Shown in pieces: positions 32,226-41,410 of a stretch of 41,410 bases of DNA (positions are counted from its first letter, which is position 1; each line of letters begins with the position of its first letter). Origin of the DNA: an uncultured Saprospiraceae bacterium (GTDB taxonomy: Bacteria > Bacteroidota > Bacteroidia > Chitinophagales > Saprospiraceae). The stretch lies in the NCBI GenBank assembly GCA_937961455.1, contig CALGNN010000092.1:1-41410 (forward strand), given 5' to 3'. Below the pieces are notes generated by a model. It had not been told where the DNA came from and made no database searches. It saw only the letters and a list, made by a program, of their open reading frames with translations. Position numbers and translations under genes: made by a program.

Positions 32226-34172
32226 TTATTCTTTAACGAATTTATGTGTTTTGGTACCTGCCTCAGTAGCAATTCTAATAAGGTAAGTTCCAGGACTATA
32301 TGATGATACATCAAATGAAGTAACTTCATTTGTGATTTTTGAAAAGTGTTTGTTAGCAATCACTTTTCCATCAATTGTCGCAACAGTAACTGTAGCATTT
32401 GACGCTTCTGATAATTCAATTTCTGCTTTGATAATATCAGTTGTTGGATTTGGATATACAACGAATGCAGTTTCCTCAAGGGCTACATCATCAGTTGTTA
32501 CAGCCAATGCCAAGTTCATTCTTAAAATGGGTGATGCAGGTCCTCCGGTAAAACCACCGAACCATCCACCAGAGAAGAATAAGAATTCATTTGCTTGATG
32601 CTCAGTAGTAAATAGGTGTAATGGTGAAGTATCACCACTTCCTCCCCAATGCATAAACAATGCATAACTTTTACCTGCTTCTAGAATGGGTGATTCATCA
32701 TCTCCATCACTATTTAACCAAGCCATTTCAGATCTAGGATAAGGCACAAGATCTCCACCAGCTGGTACAGAACCAGAAGTCGTTCCAATAAATGTCATAC
32801 TTGGATGTAAAAAGTCAAGCGCTGAATCTGAATAAAGTGTACTGATATCAAAATCTCCACCAAAAGTACCCGTATTTAATTCCCATAGATAAATGTCAAA
32901 TAATCTTCCAGCTACAGGGTTTGGATCGGCAGCAACTCTACCAACACCATAGGTAATGTTTGAGATTTCATATAATTCTGCACAAGTTGAACCTAAAGTA
33001 TAGTTTACACCAATCGCATAAAATCCACCATCAGGCCATGTACCAATCGCTCCATCAGCATCATTTTCTTTAGCAAATTGTAAAACACCTTCTGGCGTAT
33101 CACCATCAGTAACTTGGAAAATTTGTGTTGAGCTATTATCATTTGGATTTGCATCTGCACTTGGCGTTACAACGTTGTGTACGATTTCATATACACCAGG
33201 ATCAAATCCAGTTGGAGCCCATCCTGTAGTAATCGTGATCGTATCAATAGCTCCAGCTACAATAGGATCAAATTCAACACTATCGGTTCTCATGACATCC
33301 CCAGTAGCATTATTTACTACTTGAACTCTATAAGTACCTCCTTGATCAGTTCCACCTAGATTTTGAATAGCTGCACTGTAGAAGAAAGTATCTATTTCCC
33401 ATGAACAAGCAGGTGCTTGAGCATTAGCTGGTGTATAGAATAAATCATCTAATACAAGACTTAAGTTAGTCTCAGGTAATTCAATTAAAGCCACATCATC
33501 AATCATCCAGAAGTAATAGGAACCTGACCAAACAAATCTTATCATTACACTGTCTTGATCAGCCGCAAACTCACTAATGTTTAATATGAATCCTTCATTG
33601 ACAGCATCACTGCTACAATCAGGGATGTTGCTTGCAATATTCCAAGTTCCTCCACCGTCATTAGAAACTTCAACGCTGGTCGCACCTGTAAAACATCTCA
33701 TGTAACTCCAGTAAGAAATAGCAACAGTAGATCTGCCCGTACAATCAATCATTGGAGAAGTTAGAGATCCGCTATTTCCAGCTCCTGAAAAACTTGCGCC
33801 ATCAAAAGCAGGTGCAGCTCCAGAACCTAAGCTAGTAGCTACTACGTTGCCGTCAGCATCAAATTCTAAATTTCCACCATGATCCAACCACTCTGAATCA
33901 AAAAGTGCAGCTCCATTAGCAGCTGAAGCAGAGCCTATAGGTGCGTCACCAAACAAGGTTGCCGGAGATAATCCATCTGGAGTGTGAACCCATACTGCAT
34001 TCGCAGCAGAGTCAGCCACGTGTGAACTTAATCCTTCAGTAACCCAATCATTTAGGCCACCATCAAATTCTGAATTAGCATCACCTGGGCCTCCCCATAT
34101 GTAAGTTTGTGCATTTAACATCCCTAATGGTAAGAGTGCCAATAGACAAATATTTAGTAATAATTTCTTCAT
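32226..34172 (-). CDS. large secreted protein with T9SS type A sorting domain
   Basis: This 648-residue secreted protein has a signal peptide (LLLNICLLALLPLGMLNAQ). A MAM- or jelly-roll-like region covers about 25-235 (INCYWSYM-like blocks: ISYWSYMRCFTGATSVEVS; FVWSGSYYFWMIDDVALIE). A CARDB-like segment follows near 245-365 (YFYSAAIQNLGGTDQGG style: FFYSAAIQNLGG), then a beta-rich domain. The final ~75 residues are a T9SS type A sorting domain (FVVYPNPTTDIIKAEIEL ... YSPGTYLIRIATEAG). Its natural partner and substrate are not known; adhesion or an extracellular structural role is likely. A strong terminator follows. The upstream gap of 121 bases to the heptose kinase holds no clear consensus promoter. 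Confidence 0.8.
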   Translation of the reverse strand: MKKLLLNICLLALLPLGMLNAQTYIWGGPGDANSEFDGGLNDWVTEGLSSHVADSAANAVWVHTPDGLSPATLFGDAPIGSASAANGAALFDSEWLDHGGNLEFDADGNVVATSLGSGAAPAFDGASFSGAGNSGSLTSPMIDCTGRSTVAISYWSYMRCFTGATSVEVSNDGGGTWNIASNIPDCSSDAVNEGFILNISEFAADQDSVMIRFVWSGSYYFWMIDDVALIELPETNLSLVLDDLFYTPANAQAPACSWEIDTFFYSAAIQNLGGTDQGGTYRVQVVNNATGDVMRTDSVEFDPIVAGAIDTITITTGWAPTGFDPGVYEIVHNVVTPSADANPNDNSSTQIFQVTDGDTPEGVLQFAKENDADGAIGTWPDGGFYAIGVNYTLGSTCAELYEISNITYGVGRVAADPNPVAGRLFDIYLWELNTGTFGGDFDISTLYSDSALDFLHPSMTFIGTTSGSVPAGGDLVPYPRSEMAWLNSDGDDESPILEAGKSYALFMHWGGSGDTSPLHLFTTEHQANEFLFFSGGWFGGFTGGPASPILRMNLALAVTTDDVALEETAFVVYPNPTTDIIKAEIELSEASNATVTVATIDGKVIANKHFSKITNEVTSFDVSSYSPGTYLIRIATEAGTKTHKFVKE

Positions 34173-34293
34173 AATTTCTTTTATTATTTATAAAATTCTT
34201 TAGACTAGTAAATGTAATAAAAATTAGACTTTTTATGGACTTTCATCTGGTTTCAGTCGCAAATTAGTCATATAAATTTTGTCGCCAAATGGG

Positions 34294-35271
34294 CTATTTT
34301 TGTGCAAACGATTCTCTTAAATATTCCATATTCAAAGGCACTGCTCCTAACTCCCTGATTACTGAGGCTCCTGCCAATAGACATAGTCTTGCAATTTCAG
34401 CATTGGGTAGTTGTAAAAATAAAGCCAATGCTGCTATACTTATGACGCTATCACCTGCTCCAGTGACATCTAATAAGTTTTCATTGATGGCATCATACTG
34501 CTTGCTTTCATCCTGATTACTAATGACCAGGCCTTTCTCTGAGAGGGTCACCATAATACAAGGTATTTGACTTTTTAAATGTAACTGCTTAATCCATGAT
34601 TTGATATCCTCGTTAATTTCTTTTTGATTAGAAAAGGCTTGCTTGAGTTCTTTCAAATTGGGTTTGAATAGATTTACCTCTGTATAACTGAAAAAGTTAT
34701 TGAATTTTGGATCCACCGCGACGAAAAGATTATGTTCTTTTGCTTCAGCCAATAAGTAGTTTATCATTGGAGTTGACAGTAAACCTTTATTGTAATCTTG
34801 AATAATCAAAATATCATATGGATCACTTTTGAGCGTGGTTTGGACTACTTCTTTAAGTAATTTATATTCAACATCATCTATGTCATGATCATCTTCAGAA
34901 TCGACACGCACAAGATGTGAGCTTTGATCCATTACTCTAGTTTTTACTGTAGTTCTCCGAGTCTCTGATTCAATGATTGCATCCGTAATTGTCGGATTTT
35001 CTGCAAGTAATTCTCGAATAATTGCACCTTCATGGTCTTTACCAACTAGGCCGATAATGGTGCATTTACATCCGATGCTAGCAAGGTTTAAGCCCACATT
35101 TGCAGCCCCGCCTAAGAGGTTTTTTCGGTCTTGCAATTGTATTAATGGTACCGCTGCTTCTGGAGAGTTGCCACTGACGGTTCCTTGTAAATATCGGTCC
35201 AACATAATATCCCCAACAAGTAATACTTTAAGGGATTTCATTTTATGCCATATCTCATCGAAATCACTCAT
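34294..35271 (-). CDS. rfaE1: D-glycero-beta-D-manno-heptose 7-phosphate kinase
   Basis: This PfkB-fold kinase phosphorylates heptose 7-phosphate in ADP-heptose synthesis, an early step of the LPS inner core. Its family features are LLVGDIMLDRYLQGTVSGNSPEAAVP near the start, LLGGAANVGLNLASIG near 55-70, DILIIQDYNKGLL in the middle and the catalytic DVTGAGDSVIS near the end. It lacks the adenylyltransferase domain found in fused HldE, so it is the stand-alone kinase type (325 aa). The start overlaps the waaA stop by 4 bases (ATGA), indicating translational coupling. It is third in the minus-strand unit barrel protein, waaA, kinase. Confidence 0.92.
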   Translation of the reverse strand: MSDFDEIWHKMKSLKVLLVGDIMLDRYLQGTVSGNSPEAAVPLIQLQDRKNLLGGAANVGLNLASIGCKCTIIGLVGKDHEGAIIRELLAENPTITDAIIESETRRTTVKTRVMDQSSHLVRVDSEDDHDIDDVEYKLLKEVVQTTLKSDPYDILIIQDYNKGLLSTPMINYLLAEAKEHNLFVAVDPKFNNFFSYTEVNLFKPNLKELKQAFSNQKEINEDIKSWIKQLHLKSQIPCIMVTLSEKGLVISNQDESKQYDAINENLLDVTGAGDSVISIAALALFLQLPNAEIARLCLLAGASVIRELGAVPLNMEYLRESFAQK

Positions 35272-36494
35272 TCAAGGAAATTTTGCTCAAGGTATTGAAA
35301 AACATTCAATGATGCACCTCGATGTAAATCCAAATAAGCCCTATTTATCGCGGCAATTTTTTCTAATTTCTCTTCTGCGCAATTAGCTTGAAGCAGATCT
35401 AAAAGTTCAGCTGAATTTTTGAATTCAAAAGCTGCACCTAATTTTATAAGCTCTTTAGCTTCACGAAATTTTTGATGATTTGGGCCAAAGAATATAGCTA
35501 AACCAAAACTGCAAGGCTCCAAAATATTATGAATGCTTTTGCCAAATCCTCCACCGATGACGGCAATGTCTGCATATTTATAAGAAGCTGATAAATGTCC
35601 TATAGTATCTAGAATGAGTATTCTAGAATTGTTTATACTTCCTTCTGTCAATTCACTATACTTTAGAATATTTTGATCTTTAAGTATTCCTTCTATTTCT
35701 GCAATTTGCTTTTTCTTGATTTCGTGAGGGGCAATTAGCATTTTGTATTCCTTAAAGTGATCATGATTTAAAATACTTTTGGCTTTTTCAACTTCAGCAG
35801 GATATGCAGAACCAATAATAATTAGTTTGGAATTATTTTTAAATGCTTCAATGATTGGCAAAGAAATAGCTTGCTTTGCTATATGCAGTACTCGGTCTAT
35901 TCTTGTATCACCATTATAAGTGAAATTTGAAAATCCTTTAAGTCGATACTCATTGATAAATCTTGATTCAGAAAGAAATATTTGCCGAGCATTTTTTAAA
36001 AATTTTCCGCCTTTTAAACGAAACCCAAAGTGATTAGGATTGAAATTACTACTAACAAATAGGTATGGAATATGCTTATTATTAAGTATGTCTAAAGTGT
36101 TGGCCCAAAATTCATTTTTGATAAAAATACAAACATCTGGCTTGAGTTGATTAATGAACAAATTCATCCTTTTTGGTAAATCACCAGGCATATAAAGGAC
36201 CTGATCAACTTGGGAATAATTTTTTCGAATTTCATACCCAGAAGGGGAGAAAAAACTCAAGCTTATGAATACTTCAGAATAAGTGTCTCTAAGTTTTTCA
36301 ATGATCTCTCTTGCTTGTTCAAATTCTCCTAAGGAAGCACAATGAAACCAAAAATGCTTTTGCTTTTTGGAAGAACTTAAGATATTATTTTGTTTGATCC
36401 TTCCTACATACCATTCTTTAGCCTTGCTGTTAAAAGACTGATTCAATCTAATAATGGTAATGTAGCAAAACACAATAAAGCTGTAAAGGATCAT
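35268..36494 (-). CDS. waaA: 3-deoxy-D-manno-octulosonic acid transferase
   Basis: WaaA (KdtA) transfers Kdo to lipid A in the inner membrane. The protein has an N-terminal membrane anchor (IVFCYITIIRL) and the family signatures FWFHCASLGEFEQAREII, YMPGDLPKRMNLF, IKNEFWANTL and GGFGKSIHNILEPC (GT30-type GT-B fold). At 408 residues it has normal length. Its stop overlaps the start of the heptose kinase by 4 bases, and the barrel-protein stop is 3 bases upstream of its start. Together they form an LPS inner-core operon, matching lptD elsewhere in the window. Confidence 0.94.
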   Translation of the reverse strand: MILYSFIVFCYITIIRLNQSFNSKAKEWYVGRIKQNNILSSSKKQKHFWFHCASLGEFEQAREIIEKLRDTYSEVFISLSFFSPSGYEIRKNYSQVDQVLYMPGDLPKRMNLFINQLKPDVCIFIKNEFWANTLDILNNKHIPYLFVSSNFNPNHFGFRLKGGKFLKNARQIFLSESRFINEYRLKGFSNFTYNGDTRIDRVLHIAKQAISLPIIEAFKNNSKLIIIGSAYPAEVEKAKSILNHDHFKEYKMLIAPHEIKKKQIAEIEGILKDQNILKYSELTEGSINNSRILILDTIGHLSASYKYADIAVIGGGFGKSIHNILEPCSFGLAIFFGPNHQKFREAKELIKLGAAFEFKNSAELLDLLQANCAEEKLEKIAAINRAYLDLHRGASLNVFQYLEQNFLE

Positions 36495-36497
36495 ATT

Positions 36498-37241
36498 CTA
36501 ATAGTAGATCTCTTCAGGTTTTTTACCACTTATTACGGGTAAATAATAGCAAAATCTTAAGGCAACAACAATGTCAAGTCGTTTTTCATTCATGACTGTT
36601 CCACTAGCAAAGTCAAAATCTCTTCTTGATTGTGTGAAACCTTCAAATAGCTCTAAAGCGATGTGATAGTTGAGTCTTCTACTTGGGGTTAATTGTTGAA
36701 ATCTAATGGATTGATATAAGCCCAGTCCATTGGTCAATCTATCGTATCCTTTTAGATAAGCACCTGCAAGATAATCTGCTGCTACACTATTATCTTGAAC
36801 CCTGATTTTATGCTGCAAAAGCCCAGCTCCAACATTAGCAGAAAAAGCCATTCCATTGTCTTTGAATCTATGATAATAACCCAAACTTAATCCAGAATAG
36901 AAACCTCTTTGGCGTAATTGAACATCTGCTACTCCACCTGAGGAGCCAAATAGAAACCCTTGAGAATTTCGAAGACCAGCTAATACGTCTTCTTTGACTT
37001 CAGATCCATAATGGAAGTGGTATTGTAATCCTACAATTAATTTTTTAGCTGGTAGTATATATTCTAGTCCAGAACCTAAGGCCAAGTGATTTCCAAATCG
37101 CCCTTTGAGGTCTGCCTGAGAAGATTGAAAGCCATAGCTAAATTGTAGTCCTAAAAAAGGACTATCCTTATCAAGTTTAAATTCTTGCGCTTGAACAGCA
37201 ACAGAACATAAAATAAATAGTAAAATAATATTAAACTTCAT
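36498..37241 (-). CDS. outer membrane beta-barrel protein
   Basis: This 247-residue exported protein has a signal peptide (FNIILLFILCSVAVQAQ) and alternating hydrophobic strands that fit an outer-membrane beta-barrel (LQYHFHYGSEVK, SGLSLGYYHRFKDNGM, LDIVVALRFCYYLPV). No specific family is recognised. It is first in the unit with waaA (3-base gap) and the heptose kinase, so a role in the outer membrane or in LPS handling is suggested by position only. It ends in TAG. It is divergent from the UDP-sugar gene at 37311. Confidence 0.7.
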   Translation of the reverse strand: MKFNIILLFILCSVAVQAQEFKLDKDSPFLGLQFSYGFQSSQADLKGRFGNHLALGSGLEYILPAKKLIVGLQYHFHYGSEVKEDVLAGLRNSQGFLFGSSGGVADVQLRQRGFYSGLSLGYYHRFKDNGMAFSANVGAGLLQHKIRVQDNSVAADYLAGAYLKGYDRLTNGLGLYQSIRFQQLTPSRRLNYHIALELFEGFTQSRRDFDFASGTVMNEKRLDIVVALRFCYYLPVISGKKPEEIYY

Positions 37242-37285
37242 TTATAAATAACAAGGCTAAAAATATGGTTCAAATTACGGATTTA

Positions 37286-37293
37286 TATCTTTG
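37286..37293 (+). promoter_or_regulatory. TAnnTTTG -7 box upstream of the nucleotide-sugar operon
   Basis: TATCTTTG fully matches the Bacteroidota -7 consensus TAnnTTTG. It lies 17 bases upstream of the ATG at 37311, so the leader would be short. No good -33 TTTG is seen at the expected distance. Confidence 0.55.
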
Positions 37294-37310
37294 CAGTACA
37301 AATTAACTTA

Positions 37311-38252
37311 ATGAAGCGCGTTTTAATTACTGGTGCAGCAGGATTTTTAGGATCACACTTGTCAGATAGGTTTTTAAAGGAAGGCCACCATGTTATAGGC
37401 ATGGATAATTTGCTAACAGGCAATTTAAAGAATATTGAACATCTCTTTCCTCGAAAAGACTTTGAATATTATCATCATGATGTTTCAAAGTTTGTGCATG
37501 TTCCTGGCCAACTTGATTATATCTTGCACTTTGCTTCACCAGCTAGTCCTATAGATTATTTGAAAATGCCCATTCAAACCTTGAAGGTGGGTTCTTTAGG
37601 AACACACAACCTCCTTGGACTTGCCAAAGCAAAAGGCGCAAGAATCTTAATTGCCAGTACAAGCGAAGTATATGGCGATCCTTTGATTCATCCTCAAAAT
37701 GAAGAGTACTGGGGTAATGTGAATCCTATTGGTCCAAGAGGCGTGTATGATGAAGCGAAAAGATTTCAAGAAGCCATAACCATGGCGTATCATACTTATC
37801 ACAATCTTGAAGTTAGAATAGTTAGAATATTTAATACCTATGGACCGAGAATGCGCGTTAATGATGGGAGAGTATTGCCTGCATTTTTCTCCCAAGCTAT
37901 CAAAGGAGAAGAATTGACAGTTTTCGGTGATGGATCTCAAACGAGAAGTTTCTGCTATGTTGATGATTTAGTAGAAGGCATATACAGATTGTTGTTATCA
38001 GAGTATTCACTTCCTGTGAATATTGGTAATCCAGATGAAATTACAATCAGTGAATTTGGGAATGAAATTTTAGCCATGGTAGGAAACCCCTCTGCGAAAT
38101 TAAGTTTCCATGATTTGCCAGTAGATGATCCTAAGAAAAGAAAACCAGATATAACAAGAGCTAAAGAAATATTAAATTGGGAACCTAAGATCAGTAGAGC
38201 TGAGGGACTCAAAAGAACTTATGAATACTTTAAAAAAGTTGTAAAAATATGA
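37311..38252 (+). CDS. UDP-glucuronate decarboxylase-like NAD-dependent SDR
   Basis: This extended short-chain dehydrogenase of 313 residues looks like UDP-glucuronic acid decarboxylase (UDP-xylose synthase). The NAD-binding motif is [10 protein letters not shown] and the catalytic YxxxK is in YDEAKRFQE. Its family-typical blocks are [31 protein letters not shown] and [13 protein letters not shown]. The product UDP-xylose would feed surface polysaccharide synthesis. The stop overlaps the start of the dTDP-glucose dehydratase by 4 bases (ATGA). Another nucleotide-sugar epimerase or decarboxylase of the same family is possible, since I cannot test the substrate. Confidence 0.85.
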   Translation: MKRVLITGAAGFLGSHLSDRFLKEGHHVIGMDNLLTGNLKNIEHLFPRKDFEYYHHDVSKFVHVPGQLDYILHFASPASPIDYLKMPIQTLKVGSLGTHNLLGLAKAKGARILIASTSEVYGDPLIHPQNEEYWGNVNPIGPRGVYDEAKRFQEAITMAYHTYHNLEVRIVRIFNTYGPRMRVNDGRVLPAFFSQAIKGEELTVFGDGSQTRSFCYVDDLVEGIYRLLLSEYSLPVNIGNPDEITISEFGNEILAMVGNPSAKLSFHDLPVDDPKKRKPDITRAKEILNWEPKISRAEGLKRTYEYFKKVVKI

Positions 38253-39319
38253 GTGCATTTACAAAAAACATTTTAGTCACAGGTGGTGCGGGATTTATCG
38301 GATCACACTTAGTAAGATACTTTGTAAACAAATATCCAGATTATAAAATAATCAATTTGGATTTACTGACCTATGCAGGGAATTTGGAAAATCTTAAAGG
38401 TATTGAAGATGCTCCAAACTATGAATTTGTTAAAGCTGACATTACAAATATTGATGAAATTAGAAACATCTTTACATCATATAATATAGACCATGTAATT
38501 CATCTCGCTGCAGAGTCTCATGTAGATCGGTCGATTGAAAACCCCTTAAGTTTCATTACTACCAATATTACTGGAACTGCGATTTTACTTATTGCGGCCA
38601 GAGAACATTGGGGAGATTTTAAGGATAAAAGATTTTATCATGTATCAACTGATGAAGTGTATGGTAGCTTAGGAGCTGAAGGTTTTTTCTATGAGGATAC
38701 TTCTTATGATCCAAGAAGTCCTTATTCAGCATCCAAAGCAAGTAGTGATCATTTAGTGAGAGCATTTAACCATACTTACGGAATGCCAGTGGTAATTTCT
38801 AATTGTTCTAACAATTATGGTCCTTATCAGTTTCCTGAAAAGTTGATTCCTTTGATGGTAAATAATATTCTACATAAAAAGAATTTGCCCGTCTATGGTG
38901 ATGGCACCAATGTGAGAGATTGGCTTTGGGTAGGAGATCATGTTACAGCAATTGATACCATCTTTCACAATGGAAAAGATGGAGAAACTTATAATATCGG
39001 TGGAGAGAACGAATTACAAAATATTGAGTTGGTCCACATGCTTTGTGATCTAATGGATGAAAAATTAGAACAACCAGTTGGTTCTTCAAGAAATCTTATA
39101 ACTTTTGTTACTGATCGTCTAGGTCATGATGCTCGTTATGCTATTGATGCAACGAAGCTAAAGAAGGAATTAAATTGGGAGCCATCTATTCAACCTAATG
39201 AAGGAATGTCTAAAACCATTGATTGGTATTTAGATAATACAGAATGGTTGGAAAATGTTACTTCGGGAAAATATCAAGAATATTATGAGGCCGCTTATGG
39301 CAATAGAGACTTGGTATAA
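38249..39319 (+). CDS. rfbB: dTDP-glucose 4,6-dehydratase
   Basis: RmlB/RfbB converts dTDP-glucose to dTDP-4-keto-6-deoxyglucose, the entry to dTDP-rhamnose and related sugars. Recognition rests on [14 protein letters not shown] at the NAD site, [22 protein letters not shown], the [10 protein letters not shown] YxxxK motif and [15 protein letters not shown]. At 356 residues it is full length. It starts within the upstream SDR stop (4-base overlap), so both enzymes are made together, supporting surface glycan synthesis. The other rml genes are not in this window. Confidence 0.94.
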   Translation: MSAFTKNILVTGGAGFIGSHLVRYFVNKYPDYKIINLDLLTYAGNLENLKGIEDAPNYEFVKADITNIDEIRNIFTSYNIDHVIHLAAESHVDRSIENPLSFITTNITGTAILLIAAREHWGDFKDKRFYHVSTDEVYGSLGAEGFFYEDTSYDPRSPYSASKASSDHLVRAFNHTYGMPVVISNCSNNYGPYQFPEKLIPLMVNNILHKKNLPVYGDGTNVRDWLWVGDHVTAIDTIFHNGKDGETYNIGGENELQNIELVHMLCDLMDEKLEQPVGSSRNLITFVTDRLGHDARYAIDATKLKKELNWEPSIQPNEGMSKTIDWYLDNTEWLENVTSGKYQEYYEAAYGNRDLV

Positions 39320-39329
39320 TTAGATAAAA

Positions 39330-40535
39330 TTATGATGTAATAGCTACAATACCTGGTAGATCTTTTCCTTCTAGGTATTCTAGCATTGCACCACCACCTG
39401 TTGAAACAAAACTAATTTTATCTGCTAAATTAAGTTTGTTTATAGCGGCTACAGAGTCTCCACCACCAACCATAGTATAAGATCCATTTTGTGTGGCTCT
39501 TGATAAACTATCTGCGATAGCCTGTGTCCCGGCTTCAAATTTACTCATCTCAAATACACCCATTGGCCCATTCCAAATAACGGCTTTGGAATTCAAGATG
39601 ACATTTGAAAAATCAACTCGAGCTTTGGGCCCAATGTCTAAGCCCATCCACCCATCTGGGATATGATCACTCTGTGCAACATTAGTTTTAGCCTCATTTG
39701 AAAAATCGTCCGCAATGATGGAATCAACTGGTAGGTGAATTTTTACACCTTTTTGATTGGCTTTTTCAAGCGTCTTTAATACATCATCTATTCGATCTTC
39801 TTCAAAGATGCTATTACCTATATTTCCAGCCTTCGCTTTGATGATCGTATAAGCCATTCCTCCTCCAATAATAATGTGATCAGCTCTATCAATCAGTTTA
39901 TCAATTAGTAGAAGTTTGTCAGAGACTTTAGCGCCACCCATGATAGCCGTAAAAGGCTTGTCATCCATTTTAAGAATAGCCTCTGCTTGCTTTATTTCTT
40001 CTTGCATCAACAAGCCAAGTGCTTTTGCATCTGCATCAAAATTTTGGGCAATTACAGCCGTACTTGCGTGTGCTCTGTGAGCGGTTCCAAAGGCATCATT
40101 GATGTACACATCTGCAAGGTCTGCGAGTTTTTTTGCAAATAATGCATCACCTTTTTTTTCTTCTTTGTAGAATCTGGTGTTTTCTAACAAGACAACTTCC
40201 CCGGCTACAATTGAATTACTTTTTTGAACCGCCTCTGCGCCAATGCAATCATCGATGAAGCTTACTTCTCGACCAATTTTTTCGGATAAAAATTTTGCAA
40301 CAGGCGCAAGAGAAAATTTAGCTTTGTCAATTGATCCATCTTCCTTAAGCTTTTTTAGCGGTCTACCTAGATGCGAAAGTAACTGAAGAGAAGCCCCTTG
40401 TTCAAGTATATAATTAATACTAGCAAGTGCCTTTTCAATTCTTGTCGCATCAGTAATAATGCCACTAGTGTTAATTGGGACATTGAAGTCAACACGCATG
40501 ATGACCCTTTTGCCCGATAAGTGAAGTTGTTGCAT
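39330..40535 (-). CDS. pgk: phosphoglycerate kinase
   Basis: Pgk is the glycolytic and gluconeogenic enzyme that makes ATP from 1,3-bisphosphoglycerate. Its signatures are VIMRVDFNVPI at the N-terminus, LLSHLGRP, MGGAKVSDKLLLI and GGGDSVAAINK, ending with FVSTGGGAMLEYLEGK. At 401 residues it has family length. It lies 14 bases downstream of gap on the same strand, so they probably form an operon. It converges on rfbB, with 10 bases between the stop codons. Confidence 0.96.
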   Translation of the reverse strand: MQQLHLSGKRVIMRVDFNVPINTSGIITDATRIEKALASINYILEQGASLQLLSHLGRPLKKLKEDGSIDKAKFSLAPVAKFLSEKIGREVSFIDDCIGAEAVQKSNSIVAGEVVLLENTRFYKEEKKGDALFAKKLADLADVYINDAFGTAHRAHASTAVIAQNFDADAKALGLLMQEEIKQAEAILKMDDKPFTAIMGGAKVSDKLLLIDKLIDRADHIIIGGGMAYTIIKAKAGNIGNSIFEEDRIDDVLKTLEKANQKGVKIHLPVDSIIADDFSNEAKTNVAQSDHIPDGWMGLDIGPKARVDFSNVILNSKAVIWNGPMGVFEMSKFEAGTQAIADSLSRATQNGSYTMVGGGDSVAAINKLNLADKISFVSTGGGAMLEYLEGKDLPGIVAITS

Positions 40536-40549
40536 GCCCTTGTTTAAGA

Positions 40550-41410
40550 TTAAACCATTTTACATAACTGTGCAAGTCTTGCTGAATAACCTGCCTCATT
40601 ATCATACCAGCAGACTACTTTTACCATCTTGCCCATTACTTGAGTAAGCGGCGCATCATATATGCAAGAATGTGGATTTCTAACAATATCAGAAGATACG
40701 ATTGGATCAGTTGAGTATTGAAGAATTCCTTTTAAGTTAGTTTTGGCAGCTTTAGCAAAAGCACTATTTACTTGATCAACTGTTACCGCCTTTGGCGTTA
40801 AAAAGTTTAATTCGATTAGAGAACCTGTGATAATTGGGACTCTCATTGCCATAGCGAATAATTTTCCACTTACTTGAGGAAGTACTTTTCCAACAGCGAT
40901 TGCCGCACCAGTGCTTGTAGGTACAATATTATAAGCAGCTGCTCTAGCTCTTCTCAAGTCAGCATGAGGAGCATCTTGTATTCTTTGGTCAGAAGTGTAA
41001 GCATGCGTGGTTGTCATAGAACCTTGCACAAAACCTACGCTTTTTAAAATGACATCAAGTGTTGGTGCTAAACAGTTAGTGGTGCATGAAGCATTTGAAA
41101 TTAACTTATCTGTCTTTTTTAGTTTTTTATCATTGACGCCAATTACAATAGATTTGAATCCTTCACCTTTTGCAGGAGCTGATAAAATGACTTTTTTTGC
41201 TCCAGCCTTTAAGTGTAAGGAAGCCTTTTCTTTATTTCGAAAAACCCCAGTACACTCTAGAACAACATCAATACCTAATTCTTTCCATGGTAATTTACTT
41301 GGGTCTCTTTCTGATGAAGCCAAGATTTTTTTTCCTTTCACAATTAAGGAATTCTTAGTAGCTCTGACTGCACTTTCAAATTTTCCATGTGCTGAGTCAT
41401 ATTTAAGTAA
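40550..41410 (-). CDS. gap: glyceraldehyde-3-phosphate dehydrogenase, 5' end outside window
   Basis: GapA oxidises glyceraldehyde 3-phosphate with NAD and phosphate. The catalytic cysteine is in SNASCTTNCLAP, with EAGYSARL and QDAPHADLRRARAAA-like blocks (HADLRRARAAAYNIVPT). The frame continues past the GTG at 41341 to the window edge; those extra 23 codons read LLKYDSAHGKFES..., the expected GAPDH sequence, so the GTG is not the start. About 45 N-terminal residues holding the NAD-binding motif are missing. It is 14 bases upstream of pgk. Confidence 0.95.
   Translation of the reverse strand, partial: LLKYDSAHGKFESAVRATKNSLIVKGKKILASSERDPSKLPWKELGIDVVLECTGVFRNKEKASLHLKAGAKKVILSAPAKGEGFKSIVIGVNDKKLKKTDKLISNASCTTNCLAPTLDVILKSVGFVQGSMTTTHAYTSDQRIQDAPHADLRRARAAAYNIVPTSTGAAIAVGKVLPQVSGKLFAMAMRVPIITGSLIELNFLTPKAVTVDQVNSAFAKAAKTNLKGILQYSTDPIVSSDIVRNPHSCIYDAPLTQVMGKMVKVVCWYDNEAGYSARLAQLCKMV

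Noticed and set aside
41339-41341. GTG at 41341 as the start of gap
   Set aside because: The 23 codons upstream to the window edge continue the conserved GAPDH sequence, so the gene is cut by the window.
1-41410. Mobile elements, prophage, tRNA or rRNA genes
   Set aside because: No transposase, integrase, terminal repeats, cloverleaf or rRNA-like sequence was recognised by reading; a dedicated tRNA search would be decisive.

Overview
The window looks like chromosomal DNA of a Bacteroidota bacterium. Several secreted proteins end in type IX secretion (T9SS) type A sorting domains or a gliding-motility-type CHU_C domain. The DNA is AT-rich, and promoters of the TAnnTTTG type can be found. Gene content (LptD, WaaA, heptose kinase, exported S9/M61/M43 peptidases, a fused E1 alpha-ketoacid dehydrogenase) suits a free-living, possibly marine, Saprospiria- or Flavobacteriia-like species. 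The exact lineage is a guess. No tRNA, rRNA, CRISPR array, transposase or phage gene was seen, and no gene-free stretch exceeds about 300 bases.

Layout. 1-4039: a GNAT acetyltransferase, an unusual 8/16-bp tandem repeat between convergent genes, a T9SS-sorted protein, and a SprB-repeat/CHU_C adhesin split by one in-frame TAG. 4290-5870: a T9SS-sorted arylsulfotransferase-family protein. 5893-10482 (minus): a probable unit of RidA-like lipoprotein, S9 glutamyl-endopeptidase-like protease and M61-like lipoprotein peptidase, with a strong hairpin between the two peptidases. 10537-14671 (minus): an envelope operon of amidase, MlaD/MCE protein, MurB, a Rof-like Rho-binding protein and a DUF1643 protein. 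It is divergent from lptD (14746-17421). 17422-20811 (minus): OmpA-like lipoprotein, M43 protease, DUF6438 lipoprotein and exported YciI-like protein. 20894-22308 (minus): an arsenosugar-type pair, an AhpD-like protein and ArsS.

22392-26451 (plus): a pyrophosphatase-fold lipoprotein lacking the catalytic aspartates, a FemAB/GNAT-like acyltransferase, and a fused E1 alpha/beta ketoacid dehydrogenase. 26445-27855 (minus): an ECF sigma factor and a putative membrane anti-sigma protein. 28080-30743: valS. 30758-32080: PIN-PhoH ATPase. 32226-34172: a large T9SS-sorted protein followed by a perfect 15-bp terminator stem. 34294-37241 (minus): an LPS inner-core operon (beta-barrel protein, WaaA, heptose kinase). 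37311-39319: two overlapping nucleotide-sugar SDR genes. 39330-41410 (minus): glycolytic gap-pgk, with gap cut by the window edge.

The common theme is the cell envelope: LPS synthesis and export, peptidoglycan turnover, outer-membrane lipoproteins and T9SS cargo, with a few housekeeping genes between them. I found no clearly new multi-gene defence or mobile system. The most notable points are the nonsense-split adhesin, the apparently dead pyrophosphatase lipoprotein, several exported versions of normally cytosolic folds, and a Rof-like gene inside an envelope operon.
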